From assembly GCA_007693395.1 (NCBI GenBank), contig REDS01000060.1, forward strand, positions 1 to 64,000: 64,000 nt of DNA. Direction: 5' to 3'. The notes beneath the pieces were generated by a model, which saw nothing but the letters and a program-made list of their open reading frames with translations, was not told the DNA's origin and made no database searches. Origin of the DNA: Balneolaceae bacterium. Lineage in GTDB: Bacteria > Bacteroidota > Rhodothermia > Balneolales > Balneolaceae. Positions within the stretch are counted from its first letter, which is position 1, and every line of letters starts with the position of its first letter. Shown piece after piece: positions 32,204 through 41,624 of this stretch. The translations under genes and the position numbers were made by a program.

Positions 32204-33127
32204 TTAGTCGTTTGAAAAGTAGTTGATGCTTTGATAAACGCCGGTTTCTTGTTTTACGATTTGCATCAGGAGGTCGTTGGTAAGAGAGCTTGCTCCAAAA
32301 CGGAACCAGTCGGGCGTAAGCCATGCTGAACCGAGTGTCTCTTTTACCAAAACCAGGTATTGAAGAGCCTCTTTTGCCTTTCTGATTCCACCGGCAGGTT
32401 TCATTCCAACCATGGTTCCGGTTTCGTGGTAAAAATCGCGGATTGCCTCCAGCATAACAAGTGTTACCGGTTGTGTGGCTGCGGGTAATATTTTTCCAGT
32501 GGAAGTTTTGATAAAATCGGCACCTGCATACATCGCGATATCACTCGCTTTTCGTACATTTTCCAGGGTTTCAAGTTCGCCCGTTTCGAGGATTACTTTT
32601 AGATGTGCTTCACCGCAGGCTTCTTTAATGGCGGCAATCTCATCAAAAATAAAACTGTAGTTTCCTTTTAAAAATTCACCGCGCGAAATAACCATGTCAA
32701 TTTCGTCTGCTCCTTGATCTACGGCATAGCGGGTATCATCCAGCTTGATATGAAACTGAGCCATACCGCTTGGAAAAGCAGTAGCCACACTGGCCACTTT
32801 TACGTCGGTTCCCTGCAGCGCTTTTTTTGCAGTGGATACCATATTGGGGTACACACAAACTGCTGCTACATGTGGTAGGTCGGGCATGGGTGCGTATGGA
32901 AGCCTGGCTTTACTGCATAATTGAATTACTTTGCCTTCAGAGTCTTTTCCTTCAAGTGTGGTGTGGTCTATCATACTGAGTGCAAGTTTCAAAGCCTGCA
33001 ACTTCGAATCTTTTTTGATACTGCGCTTATTTAATCTTGAAACGCGTTCTTCAACTCCAATTTTATCGATTGGAATGGTTTGTTTAAAATCCGGTATTTC
33101 GGCGATACTCATGGCAAAAAAACTCAA
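32204..33127 (-). CDS. deoC: Deoxyribose-phosphate aldolase
   Basis: 307 aa; MIDHTTLEGKDSEGKVIQLC, VASVATAFPSG, ADEIDMVISRGEFLKG, DFIKTSTGK, GMKPAGGIRKAKEAL. Confidence 0.96.
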   Translation of the reverse strand: MSFFAMSIAEIPDFKQTIPIDKIGVEERVSRLNKRSIKKDSKLQALKLALSMIDHTTLEGKDSEGKVIQLCSKARLPYAPMPDLPHVAAVCVYPNMVSTAKKALQGTDVKVASVATAFPSGMAQFHIKLDDTRYAVDQGADEIDMVISRGEFLKGNYSFIFDEIAAIKEACGEAHLKVILETGELETLENVRKASDIAMYAGADFIKTSTGKILPAATQPVTLVMLEAIRDFYHETGTMVGMKPAGGIRKAKEALQYLVLVKETLGSAWLTPDWFRFGASSLTNDLLMQIVKQETGVYQSINYFSND

Positions 33128-33261
33128 AACTTGACTGTGAATCTAATGAGCCTAAATGTACGGATATTCACCACGCTGAAAAAATGGATTAATCCGGAGT
33201 ATATTGAAACATTGCAAGTAAAACGCAATTTGGCGTAAGCTGTTTAACAAAATGGCGCAGT

Positions 33262-33525
33262 ATGGAAAAAGAATCAAAAATTGAAGATCCGGCACTACCC
33301 TATATTTTAAAGTTTCCTGCCGGATGGCACCACTTATCTCACGGTATTAGTGCGCAAAAGTTTGCTGATGGTTGGCTTAAATAAAAAAACTTGCTCTGAA
33401 AGTACCAAGTGTAGTTGTTACTGTTGAACACAAGCTACATTCTCAATCCTAATTACAAAAAATTTGAACGAATGAAGGCTATCAAGATGGAGCACATCAG
33501 TATTGGTAAAAGGATTTTTAGCTGA
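33262..33525 (+). pseudogene. Decayed RES-domain toxin (RES-Xre family) C-terminal remnant
   Basis: Three collinear frame segments: LPYILKFPAGWHHLSHGISAQKFADGWLK / KKLALKVPSVVVTVEH / YILNPNYKKFERMKAIKMEHISIGKRIFS*; together they resemble a RES-domain C-terminus; two frameshifts (near 33384-33393 and 33430-33436). Confidence 0.7.
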
Positions 33526-33559
33526 TTACTGTAATGAGCTCTGCCACAGCTTAATTTCA

Positions 33560-35164
33560 TCATCCTTTTGGTGCCGCTGCTAATAACTCATCACTGGCTT
33601 TATCGGCAAATCTTTTGAAATTATCCCTGAACATGTGAGCAAGCTGCGTAGCTTTTTTATCATATGCTTCCTTATCAGCCCAGGTGTTTCTGGGAATAAG
33701 AATATTTGAAGGTACGCCCTCAACCTCTTCAGGAATCTGTAAACCAAAGACGGGTTCAGTATAGTAGTTCACATTTTTCAGATTTCCTTCAATTGCTTCA
33801 CTCAGAAGTTTCCGGGTATGCGGCAGGCTCATTCGTTGTCCCGTTCCGTACATACCCCCTGTCCATCCTGTATTTACAAGCCAAACTGTTGCATGATGCT
33901 TTTTAATTTTTTCCGCAAGCAGTTCTGCGTAAACAGTGGGGTGCAGCGGCATGAAGGGAGAACCAAAACAGGCAGAAAATGTAGCCTGTGGTTTGTTTAC
34001 ACCACGTTCGGTTCCGGCCACTTTTGCCGTGTAACCGCTGATGAAATGGTACATGGCCTGCTCAGGTGTAAGTTTGGAAATAGGAGGGAGCACTCCGAAT
34101 GCATCAGCTGTGAGAAATATGATATTCTCAGGGTGATTACCCAGGCCGGTTTTGCTCGCGTTTGGAATGAATGATATCGGGTAAGCACACCGTGTATTCT
34201 GTGTGAGAGAGTCATCATCAAAATTTGGTACACGTTTTTCATCGAGTACTACATTTTCGAGAATAGTACCTGGCATCTGTGTGGTCTCGAAAATTTCCGG
34301 TTCAATATCAGCAGTAAGGTTTATCGTCTTAGCATAGCATCCGCCTTCGAAGTTGAAAATGCCATTATCACTCCAGCCATGTTCGTCATCACCGATCAGA
34401 ATTTTGTCAGAATCGGCAGAGAGGGTGGTTTTACCGGTACCTGACAAACCAAAATAGACCGATGTTTTACCATTTTTGTCCATATTCGCGGAACAGTGCA
34501 TTGGCATTACATTCTGCTGTGGAAGCAGGTAGTTCATAACCGCGAAAATTCCTTTTTTTACTTCACCTGAGTATAGTGTGCCTCCAATCAGAATCAATTT
34601 CTTTTTAAGATTGCACAGAATAAAGGTGTTGGTTCGTGTACCATCAACTTCAGGATTTGCTTGAAAATTTGGAGCTGCAAGAACTGTAAATCCTGGTTTA
34701 TGATTTTTTAACTCTTCATCAGTTGGGTTAATAAACATATTGTGTGCAAACAGAGCGTGATAAGCAACTTCACTCACAACACGTACATTTAGCCTGTATG
34801 CGAGATCGGCACCACAGTAGAGATCTTTAATGTAGAGATTCTTTCCGTCAAGGTAATCCACAACTTTCTTGTGCAGATTATCAAATACTTTCTCACTCAC
34901 CGGTTTGTTGATGCTGTTCCAGTCGATTTGGTCTTTTGATGTATCTTCCTCAACGATAAATCGGTCTTCCGGCGATCTGCCGGTGTACTTACCGGTTAAC
35001 ACCCGGAGTGCCATTTTATTGGTTAGTACTGCTTCACGATTTTTGATTGCTTCTTCGTAAAGCTGTGATGTGGAAAGATTCCAAAGTGCAGTGCCATTGT
35101 TACGTAAGCCAAGATAATCGAGCTCAACACTGCTTTTGGGTTGATTTTTATAATCAATACTCAT
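33560..35164 (-). CDS. pckA: Phosphoenolpyruvate carboxykinase (ATP)
   Basis: 534 aa; FGLSGTGKTTLSAD, LIGDDEHGW, FEGGCYAK, YTAKVAGTE, NTGWTGGMYGTGQRM. Confidence 0.99.
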   Translation of the reverse strand: MSIDYKNQPKSSVELDYLGLRNNGTALWNLSTSQLYEEAIKNREAVLTNKMALRVLTGKYTGRSPEDRFIVEEDTSKDQIDWNSINKPVSEKVFDNLHKKVVDYLDGKNLYIKDLYCGADLAYRLNVRVVSEVAYHALFAHNMFINPTDEELKNHKPGFTVLAAPNFQANPEVDGTRTNTFILCNLKKKLILIGGTLYSGEVKKGIFAVMNYLLPQQNVMPMHCSANMDKNGKTSVYFGLSGTGKTTLSADSDKILIGDDEHGWSDNGIFNFEGGCYAKTINLTADIEPEIFETTQMPGTILENVVLDEKRVPNFDDDSLTQNTRCAYPISFIPNASKTGLGNHPENIIFLTADAFGVLPPISKLTPEQAMYHFISGYTAKVAGTERGVNKPQATFSACFGSPFMPLHPTVYAELLAEKIKKHHATVWLVNTGWTGGMYGTGQRMSLPHTRKLLSEAIEGNLKNVNYYTEPVFGLQIPEEVEGVPSNILIPRNTWADKEAYDKKATQLAHMFRDNFKRFADKASDELLAAAPKG

Positions 35165-35392
35165 GAATGATCTTCTTATTTTATTATTCTTAGGTTAGAT
35201 TACAGGTTTTTAAACTAACAGGACATTTCGAAAAGTTTTGAATTTACTAAGGTATGGCTTTCCATAATTTTTATAAAATAAAAGCGCTTTTTTAACTTAT
35301 TCTTGAAGTTTTTAACAAAACCTTAAAACGTTCTCAAATACCCGATTTATTCTCTTATCAATTAATAGATACACATAAAAATTCTTAATCAA

Positions 35393-36250
35393 ATGACGGC
35401 AGCGCACGTAGCACTTATTCAATATTCTTGCAGTAACATAAAATCAGAAAACATCGAAAAGGCGGAATGGTTCATTGAAAAAGCTGCAAGAGATGGGGCT
35501 GATGTTGCAGCACTGCCGGAGTTGTTTAACACCACATACTTTTGCAGGGAAATAGACCAGCATTTTTTTAGTTGGGCAGAACCTGTACCGGGCCCCACAA
35601 CAGAGCTATTCTGTAACCTTGCAAAAAAGCTGAATATCGTAATTCTGTTACCACTATTTGAGCGTAAAGCAGCCGGTATCTATTTCAATACCATGGTTGT
35701 AATTGAGAGAGATGGCACCATTCCAGGAATTTATCGTAAAATGCATATACCGGATGATCCCGGTTTTTATGAGAAATACTACTTTACACCGGGTGATCTT
35801 GGGTTTAAGGTGTTTGATACCAGTGCCGGAAAGATCGGGACTCTCATCTGCTGGGATCAGTGGTTCCCAGAAGCTGCACGAATTACAGCCTTAAAAGGTG
35901 CGGATATACTGGTTTACCCCACTGCGATTGGCACGTTGCCTGATGAAAGTGTTACCGATAAAGCAGAGTTCTCTGATGCATGGAGAACCATTCAGCGCAG
36001 CCATGGTATTGCTAACGGATGCTATGTTGCGAGCATAAATCGCGTAGGCACGGAGGGTGGTACAACTTTCTGGGGAAACTCGTTTATTTGCGGGCCATTT
36101 GGGCAGATGATTACCGAAATGGGTGAAGAGGAAGGTGTGCAAATTGCAAAAGTTGATTACAGCACCATTGAAAATCACCGGCAGATTTGGCCATATTTCA
36201 GAGACAGAAGAATTGATGCTTATAAAAGCATTTTAAAAAGACATCAGTAG
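35393..36250 (+). CDS. Carbon-nitrogen hydrolase, N-carbamoylputrescine amidase-like
   Basis: 285 aa; nitrilase triad motifs ALPELFNTTYF, YRKMHIPDDPGFYEKYYFTPGD, GTLICWDQWFPEAAR. Confidence 0.9.
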   Translation: MTAAHVALIQYSCSNIKSENIEKAEWFIEKAARDGADVAALPELFNTTYFCREIDQHFFSWAEPVPGPTTELFCNLAKKLNIVILLPLFERKAAGIYFNTMVVIERDGTIPGIYRKMHIPDDPGFYEKYYFTPGDLGFKVFDTSAGKIGTLICWDQWFPEAARITALKGADILVYPTAIGTLPDESVTDKAEFSDAWRTIQRSHGIANGCYVASINRVGTEGGTTFWGNSFICGPFGQMITEMGEEEGVQIAKVDYSTIENHRQIWPYFRDRRIDAYKSILKRHQ

Positions 36251-36487
36251 AGATACTCTGTTAAAGTAACAATCTATAGATGGTTTACGATTTTCTAATT
36301 GTCTGAAGAGACAACGGAAGTCTAAACCCATTTAGATTCGTTTAGCGGAAAGAATTACTGAAATCTGCCATCAACAACACATTTGAACCATCGCCTGCTT
36401 CACTTCCTTTTCCGGCTTTTTCCCACCTCAAATTTCTTTATCTTTTAAGGTTGTTCAACTATGTAAGCGAATAATTTAAAAAAACAG

Positions 36488-39073
36488 ATGAGCTCATACG
36501 ATCCCTCCAGAATTGAGAAAAAGTGGCAAGATTACTGGTTAGAGAATAAAACCTTCAAAACACCAACAGATCACGATAAACCGAAATACTACATACTCGA
36601 TATGTTTCCCTATCCAAGCGGATCGGGTTTGCATGTTGGGCATCCTGAGGGATACACAGCTACAGATATTTTAGCCCGCTACAAAAGAATGAAGGGCTAC
36701 AATGTATTACACCCAATCGGGTGGGATGCTTTTGGCTTGCCTGCAGAGCAATACGCAGTTAAAACAGGTACGCACCCCAGAATTACCACTGAGCGAAATA
36801 TTATACGGTTCAGAGAACAGCTGCAGATGCTTGGCTTTTCTTACGATTGGGATCGGGAAGTGGACACTACCGATCCAAATTACTACAAATGGACCCAATG
36901 GATTTTTCTGAAACTGTTTGAACGCGGACTTGCCTACGAAGACGAACAGCCGGTAAATTGGTGTCCTGAGCTTGGAACTGTACTTGCCAACGAAGAGGTG
37001 ATTGACGGTAAGAGTGAAGTTGGCGGCTATCCTGTAGTACGGCGCCCAATGAGGCAATGGGTTCTTAAAATTACTGCCTACGCCGAGCAACTTCTGAATG
37101 ACCTTGATGATCTCGATTGGCCCGAATCAACAAAAGAGATGCAGCGTAACTGGATTGGTAAATCAATTGGCGCTGAAGTGGATTTTGCAGTTCCAGCCCA
37201 CAATGAAAAGATCAGGGTATTTACCACACGGCCAGATACACTTTTTGGAGCAACTTACATGGTTCTGGCACCTGAGCATCATTTAATAGATATCATCACA
37301 ACGGATGAACAGCGTGATGAAGTGAATACTTACAAGGAAAAAGCGGCCAATAAATCAGATCTGGAACGTCAGGAACTCACCAAAGAGAAAACGGGCGTTT
37401 TTACAGGTGCATATGCAATTAATCCCGTTAACAGTGCAGAAATACCTATATGGATAGCTGATTATGTACTTGCCCACTATGGTACAGGGGCAATAATGGC
37501 TGTTCCCGGCGAAGATGAGCGCGATTGGGAATTTGCTGAAAAATTCGAGCTTCCTATTATTCGAACCGTTCAGCCACCGGAGGATTTTGAAGGACAAGCA
37601 TACACAGGAGATGGCCCATCCATCAACAGTGCCTTTCTTGATGGCTTGCACATCACCGATGCCAAAACAAAAATAAATGAATGGCTTGAGCATAACGGGG
37701 TTGGCAAGAAAAGCGTAAACTACAAGCTACGCGACTGGCTTTTTTCCCGCCAGCGCTATTGGGGCGAGCCATTCCCGATTATTCATGTAGATGGCGAGCC
37801 CAAGGCTGTTTCGGTTGATGAACTCCCCGTTACGCTTCCAGAAGTTGACGATTTTCAGCCAACAAAAACCGGTGAACCGCCACTCGCACGTGCAAAAAAC
37901 TGGATAGAAACCACCGACCCTGAAACCGGGAAAAAAGCCCTCCGGGAAACAAACACAATGCCGCAATGGGCGGGTTCTTGTTGGTACTATTTGAGATACA
38001 TCAGCCCAGATTTTGATGGCGGTCCGGTAAAACCTGCAGAGGAAAACTACTGGATGCCGGTTGACCTCTATGTTGGTGGTGCTGAACACTCCGTTCTGCA
38101 TCTGCTCTACGCGCGTTTTTGGCATAAAGTTCTTTACGATTGCGGAGTTGTATCTACAAAAGAGCCATTCCAGCGCCTTGTGCATCAGGGGATGATTCTT
38201 GGTGAAGTAGAATACAGAGCGTACGAAATAGATGGAAAAATCATCAGTGCAGAAGATGCTGCCGGTATTGAAGGGGTAAAACGAATTCCCCTTTCTGAAA
38301 CAGATGTTGAGAAAAAAGAGGAGCGGTTTGTGATGAAGGGTACCGAAATTTCGGTAGATGCCCGGGCGCATAAAATGTCGAAATCACGCGGTAATGTGAT
38401 CAATCCTGATGATGTGGTTGAGAGATATGGCGCTGATTCACTGCGGCTTTATGAAATGTTTATGGGCCCATTGGAGCAAGTGAAACCATGGAGTACAAAA
38501 GGGGTTGAGGGTGTGAACCGTTTTTTGAACCGATCCTGGAGGCTGTTTCTTGCCGGCAATGATAATGAATGGAGAGTGACAGAAACTGAACCTGATCGTG
38601 AACAGCTGAAAGTGCTGCATGAAGCTATCAAAAAAGTTACGGGCGACATCGAAAATATGCGCTTTAACACAGCCATTTCAGCGCTCATGATTTTTGTTAA
38701 TGAAGCCAACCAGTGGGATTCGCTGCCTAAAGAGATAGCTGAAACGTTTTTGATTTTACTCTCACCATTTGCTCCGCATATTGCAGAAGAACTTTGGAGC
38801 CAGATAGGCCATAAGGAATCTATCGCTTATGCAGAATGGCCTGAATATAATGAAGAGTATCTGAAGAGCGATACAATTGAGCTGCCCATTCAGGTTAACG
38901 GAAAAGTTAGAGCTAACATCAAAATTCCTGCGGATAAAGTGAAAGACAAAAATTTTGTGATCGGTTTAGCCAAACAAAACAAAAATGTTGAACGTCATCT
39001 TGATGGTACCGTAATGATTAAAGAAATCTTTGTACCGGGGCGGATCGTTAATCTTGTAGTGAAGCCGGCATAA
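36488..39073 (+). CDS. leuS: Leucine--tRNA ligase
   Basis: 861 aa; [21 protein letters not shown] (HIGH) and KMSKSRGNV (KMSKS). Confidence 0.99.
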   Translation: MSSYDPSRIEKKWQDYWLENKTFKTPTDHDKPKYYILDMFPYPSGSGLHVGHPEGYTATDILARYKRMKGYNVLHPIGWDAFGLPAEQYAVKTGTHPRITTERNIIRFREQLQMLGFSYDWDREVDTTDPNYYKWTQWIFLKLFERGLAYEDEQPVNWCPELGTVLANEEVIDGKSEVGGYPVVRRPMRQWVLKITAYAEQLLNDLDDLDWPESTKEMQRNWIGKSIGAEVDFAVPAHNEKIRVFTTRPDTLFGATYMVLAPEHHLIDIITTDEQRDEVNTYKEKAANKSDLERQELTKEKTGVFTGAYAINPVNSAEIPIWIADYVLAHYGTGAIMAVPGEDERDWEFAEKFELPIIRTVQPPEDFEGQAYTGDGPSINSAFLDGLHITDAKTKINEWLEHNGVGKKSVNYKLRDWLFSRQRYWGEPFPIIHVDGEPKAVSVDELPVTLPEVDDFQPTKTGEPPLARAKNWIETTDPETGKKALRETNTMPQWAGSCWYYLRYISPDFDGGPVKPAEENYWMPVDLYVGGAEHSVLHLLYARFWHKVLYDCGVVSTKEPFQRLVHQGMILGEVEYRAYEIDGKIISAEDAAGIEGVKRIPLSETDVEKKEERFVMKGTEISVDARAHKMSKSRGNVINPDDVVERYGADSLRLYEMFMGPLEQVKPWSTKGVEGVNRFLNRSWRLFLAGNDNEWRVTETEPDREQLKVLHEAIKKVTGDIENMRFNTAISALMIFVNEANQWDSLPKEIAETFLILLSPFAPHIAEELWSQIGHKESIAYAEWPEYNEEYLKSDTIELPIQVNGKVRANIKIPADKVKDKNFVIGLAKQNKNVERHLDGTVMIKEIFVPGRIVNLVVKPA

Positions 39074-39078
39074 ACAGA

Positions 39079-40536
39079 TTAATCTTCCATCTGTGTATTG
39101 CTCACGAAAGAGATGTATCTGCTATCCGGCGACCAGCTCGGTACGTTGATGGTTCCCTGGCCACCATATAAGTAGGCAATCACTTTTGGTTCTCCACCAT
39201 CAAGAGGCATTTTACGAAGGTACACGTGCTTGTAAAACGGATGATCTCCTGAGGGAACCTCCGGCAGATAGGAGAGAAAGACCACAGTTCTTCCATCCGG
39301 TGAAATATGGGGGAACCAGTCCTGATACTCATCAAACGTAAGCTGCTCCTGGTTGCTACCGTCGGGGCGCATTCGCCATATCTGCATAGTGCCCGTTCGT
39401 TCCGAATTGAAATAAATATACCTGCCATCTGGCGTATATTCCGATCCGTCATCAAGTCCGGGTGTATCGGTAAGCTGAACCTCTTCGCCGCCTTCCACAC
39501 TGATTTTATAAATATCGTATTGCCCGTTTCTCAGGCCTGTGTATGTGAGTGTATCATCCCCGGCTGACCAACCGTGCAGATAAGAGGGACCTAAATCTGT
39601 AACCTGAATTGGTATTCCGCCCTCAATTGGTATCACATAAACAATGGATTGACCGTTGTGATCTTCACTATGATGGCTGATGCCCAACATTTCGCCACTG
39701 AATGAAATCACATGATCATTATTGTTTCTTGTTGCAAAACCGGAGTAAATCTGAGTGTATGTTCTGCTTTCAAGATCAAAATTGTATAACAGACCGTCTG
39801 CGTTGTATATCAACGATTTTCCATCGATGGTCCAGTTTGGGGCTTGCAGTGATCGGTTTTCTTCATGAACAACTTCAAGGTGCCCCGTTTCAACATTCAG
39901 AATTTCGAGGCGTGAGCCGATGTACTCCTGATAGGGTACATAATCATCATCAACGGGAACGGTAATCCGTACGTTGCTGAATTGCGCAGAGCCCGCTGAT
40001 GCAAACAATCCCGCATGCACGGTTTTATTCATTTTTAGTTCGATGCGCGTTCTTTCACCAAATGTTTCTCCAAATCGAGCTTCAGAGATGATGAATGTAT
40101 CATTGTTTCGTTCAATCTGCAGAACATCGGCTTCACCAAGTTCACGTTTAGCTTCATTCTGACCTGATTTATATGAAAGCGCTGTTCGCCCATCAGCCCT
40201 TACAAATAGTTTTATGTAGAAAGATTCGGGATTCTGTTGATCTTTGATGATAAGCCCTGCAGTTCCGTCCTCAAGCATATCTAAACGGGCACGGAGAATA
40301 AACTGATTTTGCCGAGGTGCAGATACCACGTGAAAAGAGTGATTTTCAGAAATCAATTCATTAACAAAATTCTGGATGGCATAGGTTTGTAGCTTTTCAT
40401 CATAGAAAAAAGATCCTTGATCTGGTTCAGCATTAATACTGTTGAAAGAGGTGAATATTCCGTGATTGTCTTGACTTTGAGAGGATTGAAATGAAGCCAT
40501 AATGATAAAAGTCAGTAGAATTGCAATGAATTTCAT
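39079..40536 (-). CDS. Secreted TolB-like/PD40 beta-propeller protein with N-terminal jelly-roll-like domain
   Basis: 485 aa; signal peptide; repeated PD40-type motifs (DDGSEYTPDGRYIYFNSERTGTMQIWRMRPDGSN, WFPHISPDGRTVVFLSY, PSWSPDSRYISFVS). Confidence 0.85.
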   Translation of the reverse strand: MKFIAILLTFIIMASFQSSQSQDNHGIFTSFNSINAEPDQGSFFYDEKLQTYAIQNFVNELISENHSFHVVSAPRQNQFILRARLDMLEDGTAGLIIKDQQNPESFYIKLFVRADGRTALSYKSGQNEAKRELGEADVLQIERNNDTFIISEARFGETFGERTRIELKMNKTVHAGLFASAGSAQFSNVRITVPVDDDYVPYQEYIGSRLEILNVETGHLEVVHEENRSLQAPNWTIDGKSLIYNADGLLYNFDLESRTYTQIYSGFATRNNNDHVISFSGEMLGISHHSEDHNGQSIVYVIPIEGGIPIQVTDLGPSYLHGWSAGDDTLTYTGLRNGQYDIYKISVEGGEEVQLTDTPGLDDGSEYTPDGRYIYFNSERTGTMQIWRMRPDGSNQEQLTFDEYQDWFPHISPDGRTVVFLSYLPEVPSGDHPFYKHVYLRKMPLDGGEPKVIAYLYGGQGTINVPSWSPDSRYISFVSNTQMED

Positions 40537-40730
40537 ACGTGATCAAATTTTGTTGATGATTAACTCAATATGCGTAAATGCAGGATGAAAACCATGAAAA
40601 TCCGCAGTTCTTAACCTTAGTCTTGTTCCACCATATAAAATGATGGAAGCAAAAGTGATACCGGTTGTTTAGGGTTGAACTGATTATGAACATTTGTATA
40701 CTTCTGTAAATCGGCAATAAACATAGAGTA

Positions 40731-41489
40731 ATGAAATTAAATGAGAAAGTTTACATAATTACCGGTGCAACAAGCGGGATGGGAAGGGCTATTGCTCTGG
40801 AATTTGCAAGAGAGGGGGCAAAGCTGCTTCTAAATGGCCGCGATGAAAAACGCGGAGGAGAGGTTATGGATAGAATAAATCAACAGGGAGGTGATGCACA
40901 CTTCGTTCCGGGTGATGTCTGTCTGGAATCTATAAATGTTGCTTTGACCGAAGAAGCGATTAGCAGATTCGGTAAAATAGATGGCATCAGTACGAATGCA
41001 GGTATGCTTGGGCTTGGTGAGGTTACAACTCTAAATTCCTCAATCTGGGAAAAAACATTTCAAACAAATGTAGATTCAGTCTTTTATCTGATGAAACATA
41101 GCTTGCCTTATATGAAGCAGATCGGAACAGGAGTAGTTCTGGTAAATGCATCTATTGCGGCATTTAAGCAATTTCCAAATCACCCTGCATATTGTGCCTC
41201 AAAAGCTGCAACGGTGGCTTTGGCAAAACAAGCTGCGGCAGATTATGGCCCGCAGATACGTATAAATGCAATCTGCCCCGGCCCTGTAGATACCCCATTC
41301 CTGCATGATTCTGCCGTAGCATTTCCAGATCCCGAAACTGCCATCAATAATGCCGCTAATGGCACCTTCATGAAACGCCTTGGCACACCCGGTGACGTAG
41401 CTAAATTGGCACTTTTTCTTGCAAGTGATGATGCCTCGTGGATAACCGGTGCTGCTTACCGTATTGATGGAGGAATCATAACCGGCTGA
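40731..41489 (+). CDS. SDR family oxidoreductase
   Basis: TGATSGMGRAIALEFA, NAG, YCASKAA, C-terminal DGGIITG; 252 aa. Confidence 0.95.
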   Translation: MKLNEKVYIITGATSGMGRAIALEFAREGAKLLLNGRDEKRGGEVMDRINQQGGDAHFVPGDVCLESINVALTEEAISRFGKIDGISTNAGMLGLGEVTTLNSSIWEKTFQTNVDSVFYLMKHSLPYMKQIGTGVVLVNASIAAFKQFPNHPAYCASKAATVALAKQAAADYGPQIRINAICPGPVDTPFLHDSAVAFPDPETAINNAANGTFMKRLGTPGDVAKLALFLASDDASWITGAAYRIDGGIITG

Positions 41490-41624
41490 ACAAAGTTTTA
41501 CCTGTTTGAAAGGCGCCACACTGAAATGAGTTTTAATATTTACGAACAACCAAGTATATTCTCGTTCGCTATTGGAAATGGAGCTTTAAGAAAACCACAT
41601 TACTACCGGGCACAATAAACGCTT

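Noticed and set aside
33146-33238. 30-aa mini-ORF (MSLNVRIFTTLKKWINPEYIETLQVKRNLA) considered as the N-terminal part of the RES remnant
   Set aside because: Does not match the N-terminal RES pattern (VYRI...GGRWN) in any frame I tried, so not included in the pseudogene call.
37727-38371. 214-aa - strand ORF inside leuS
   Set aside because: Antisense shadow of leuS; Phe/Cys/Arg-rich with no motif.
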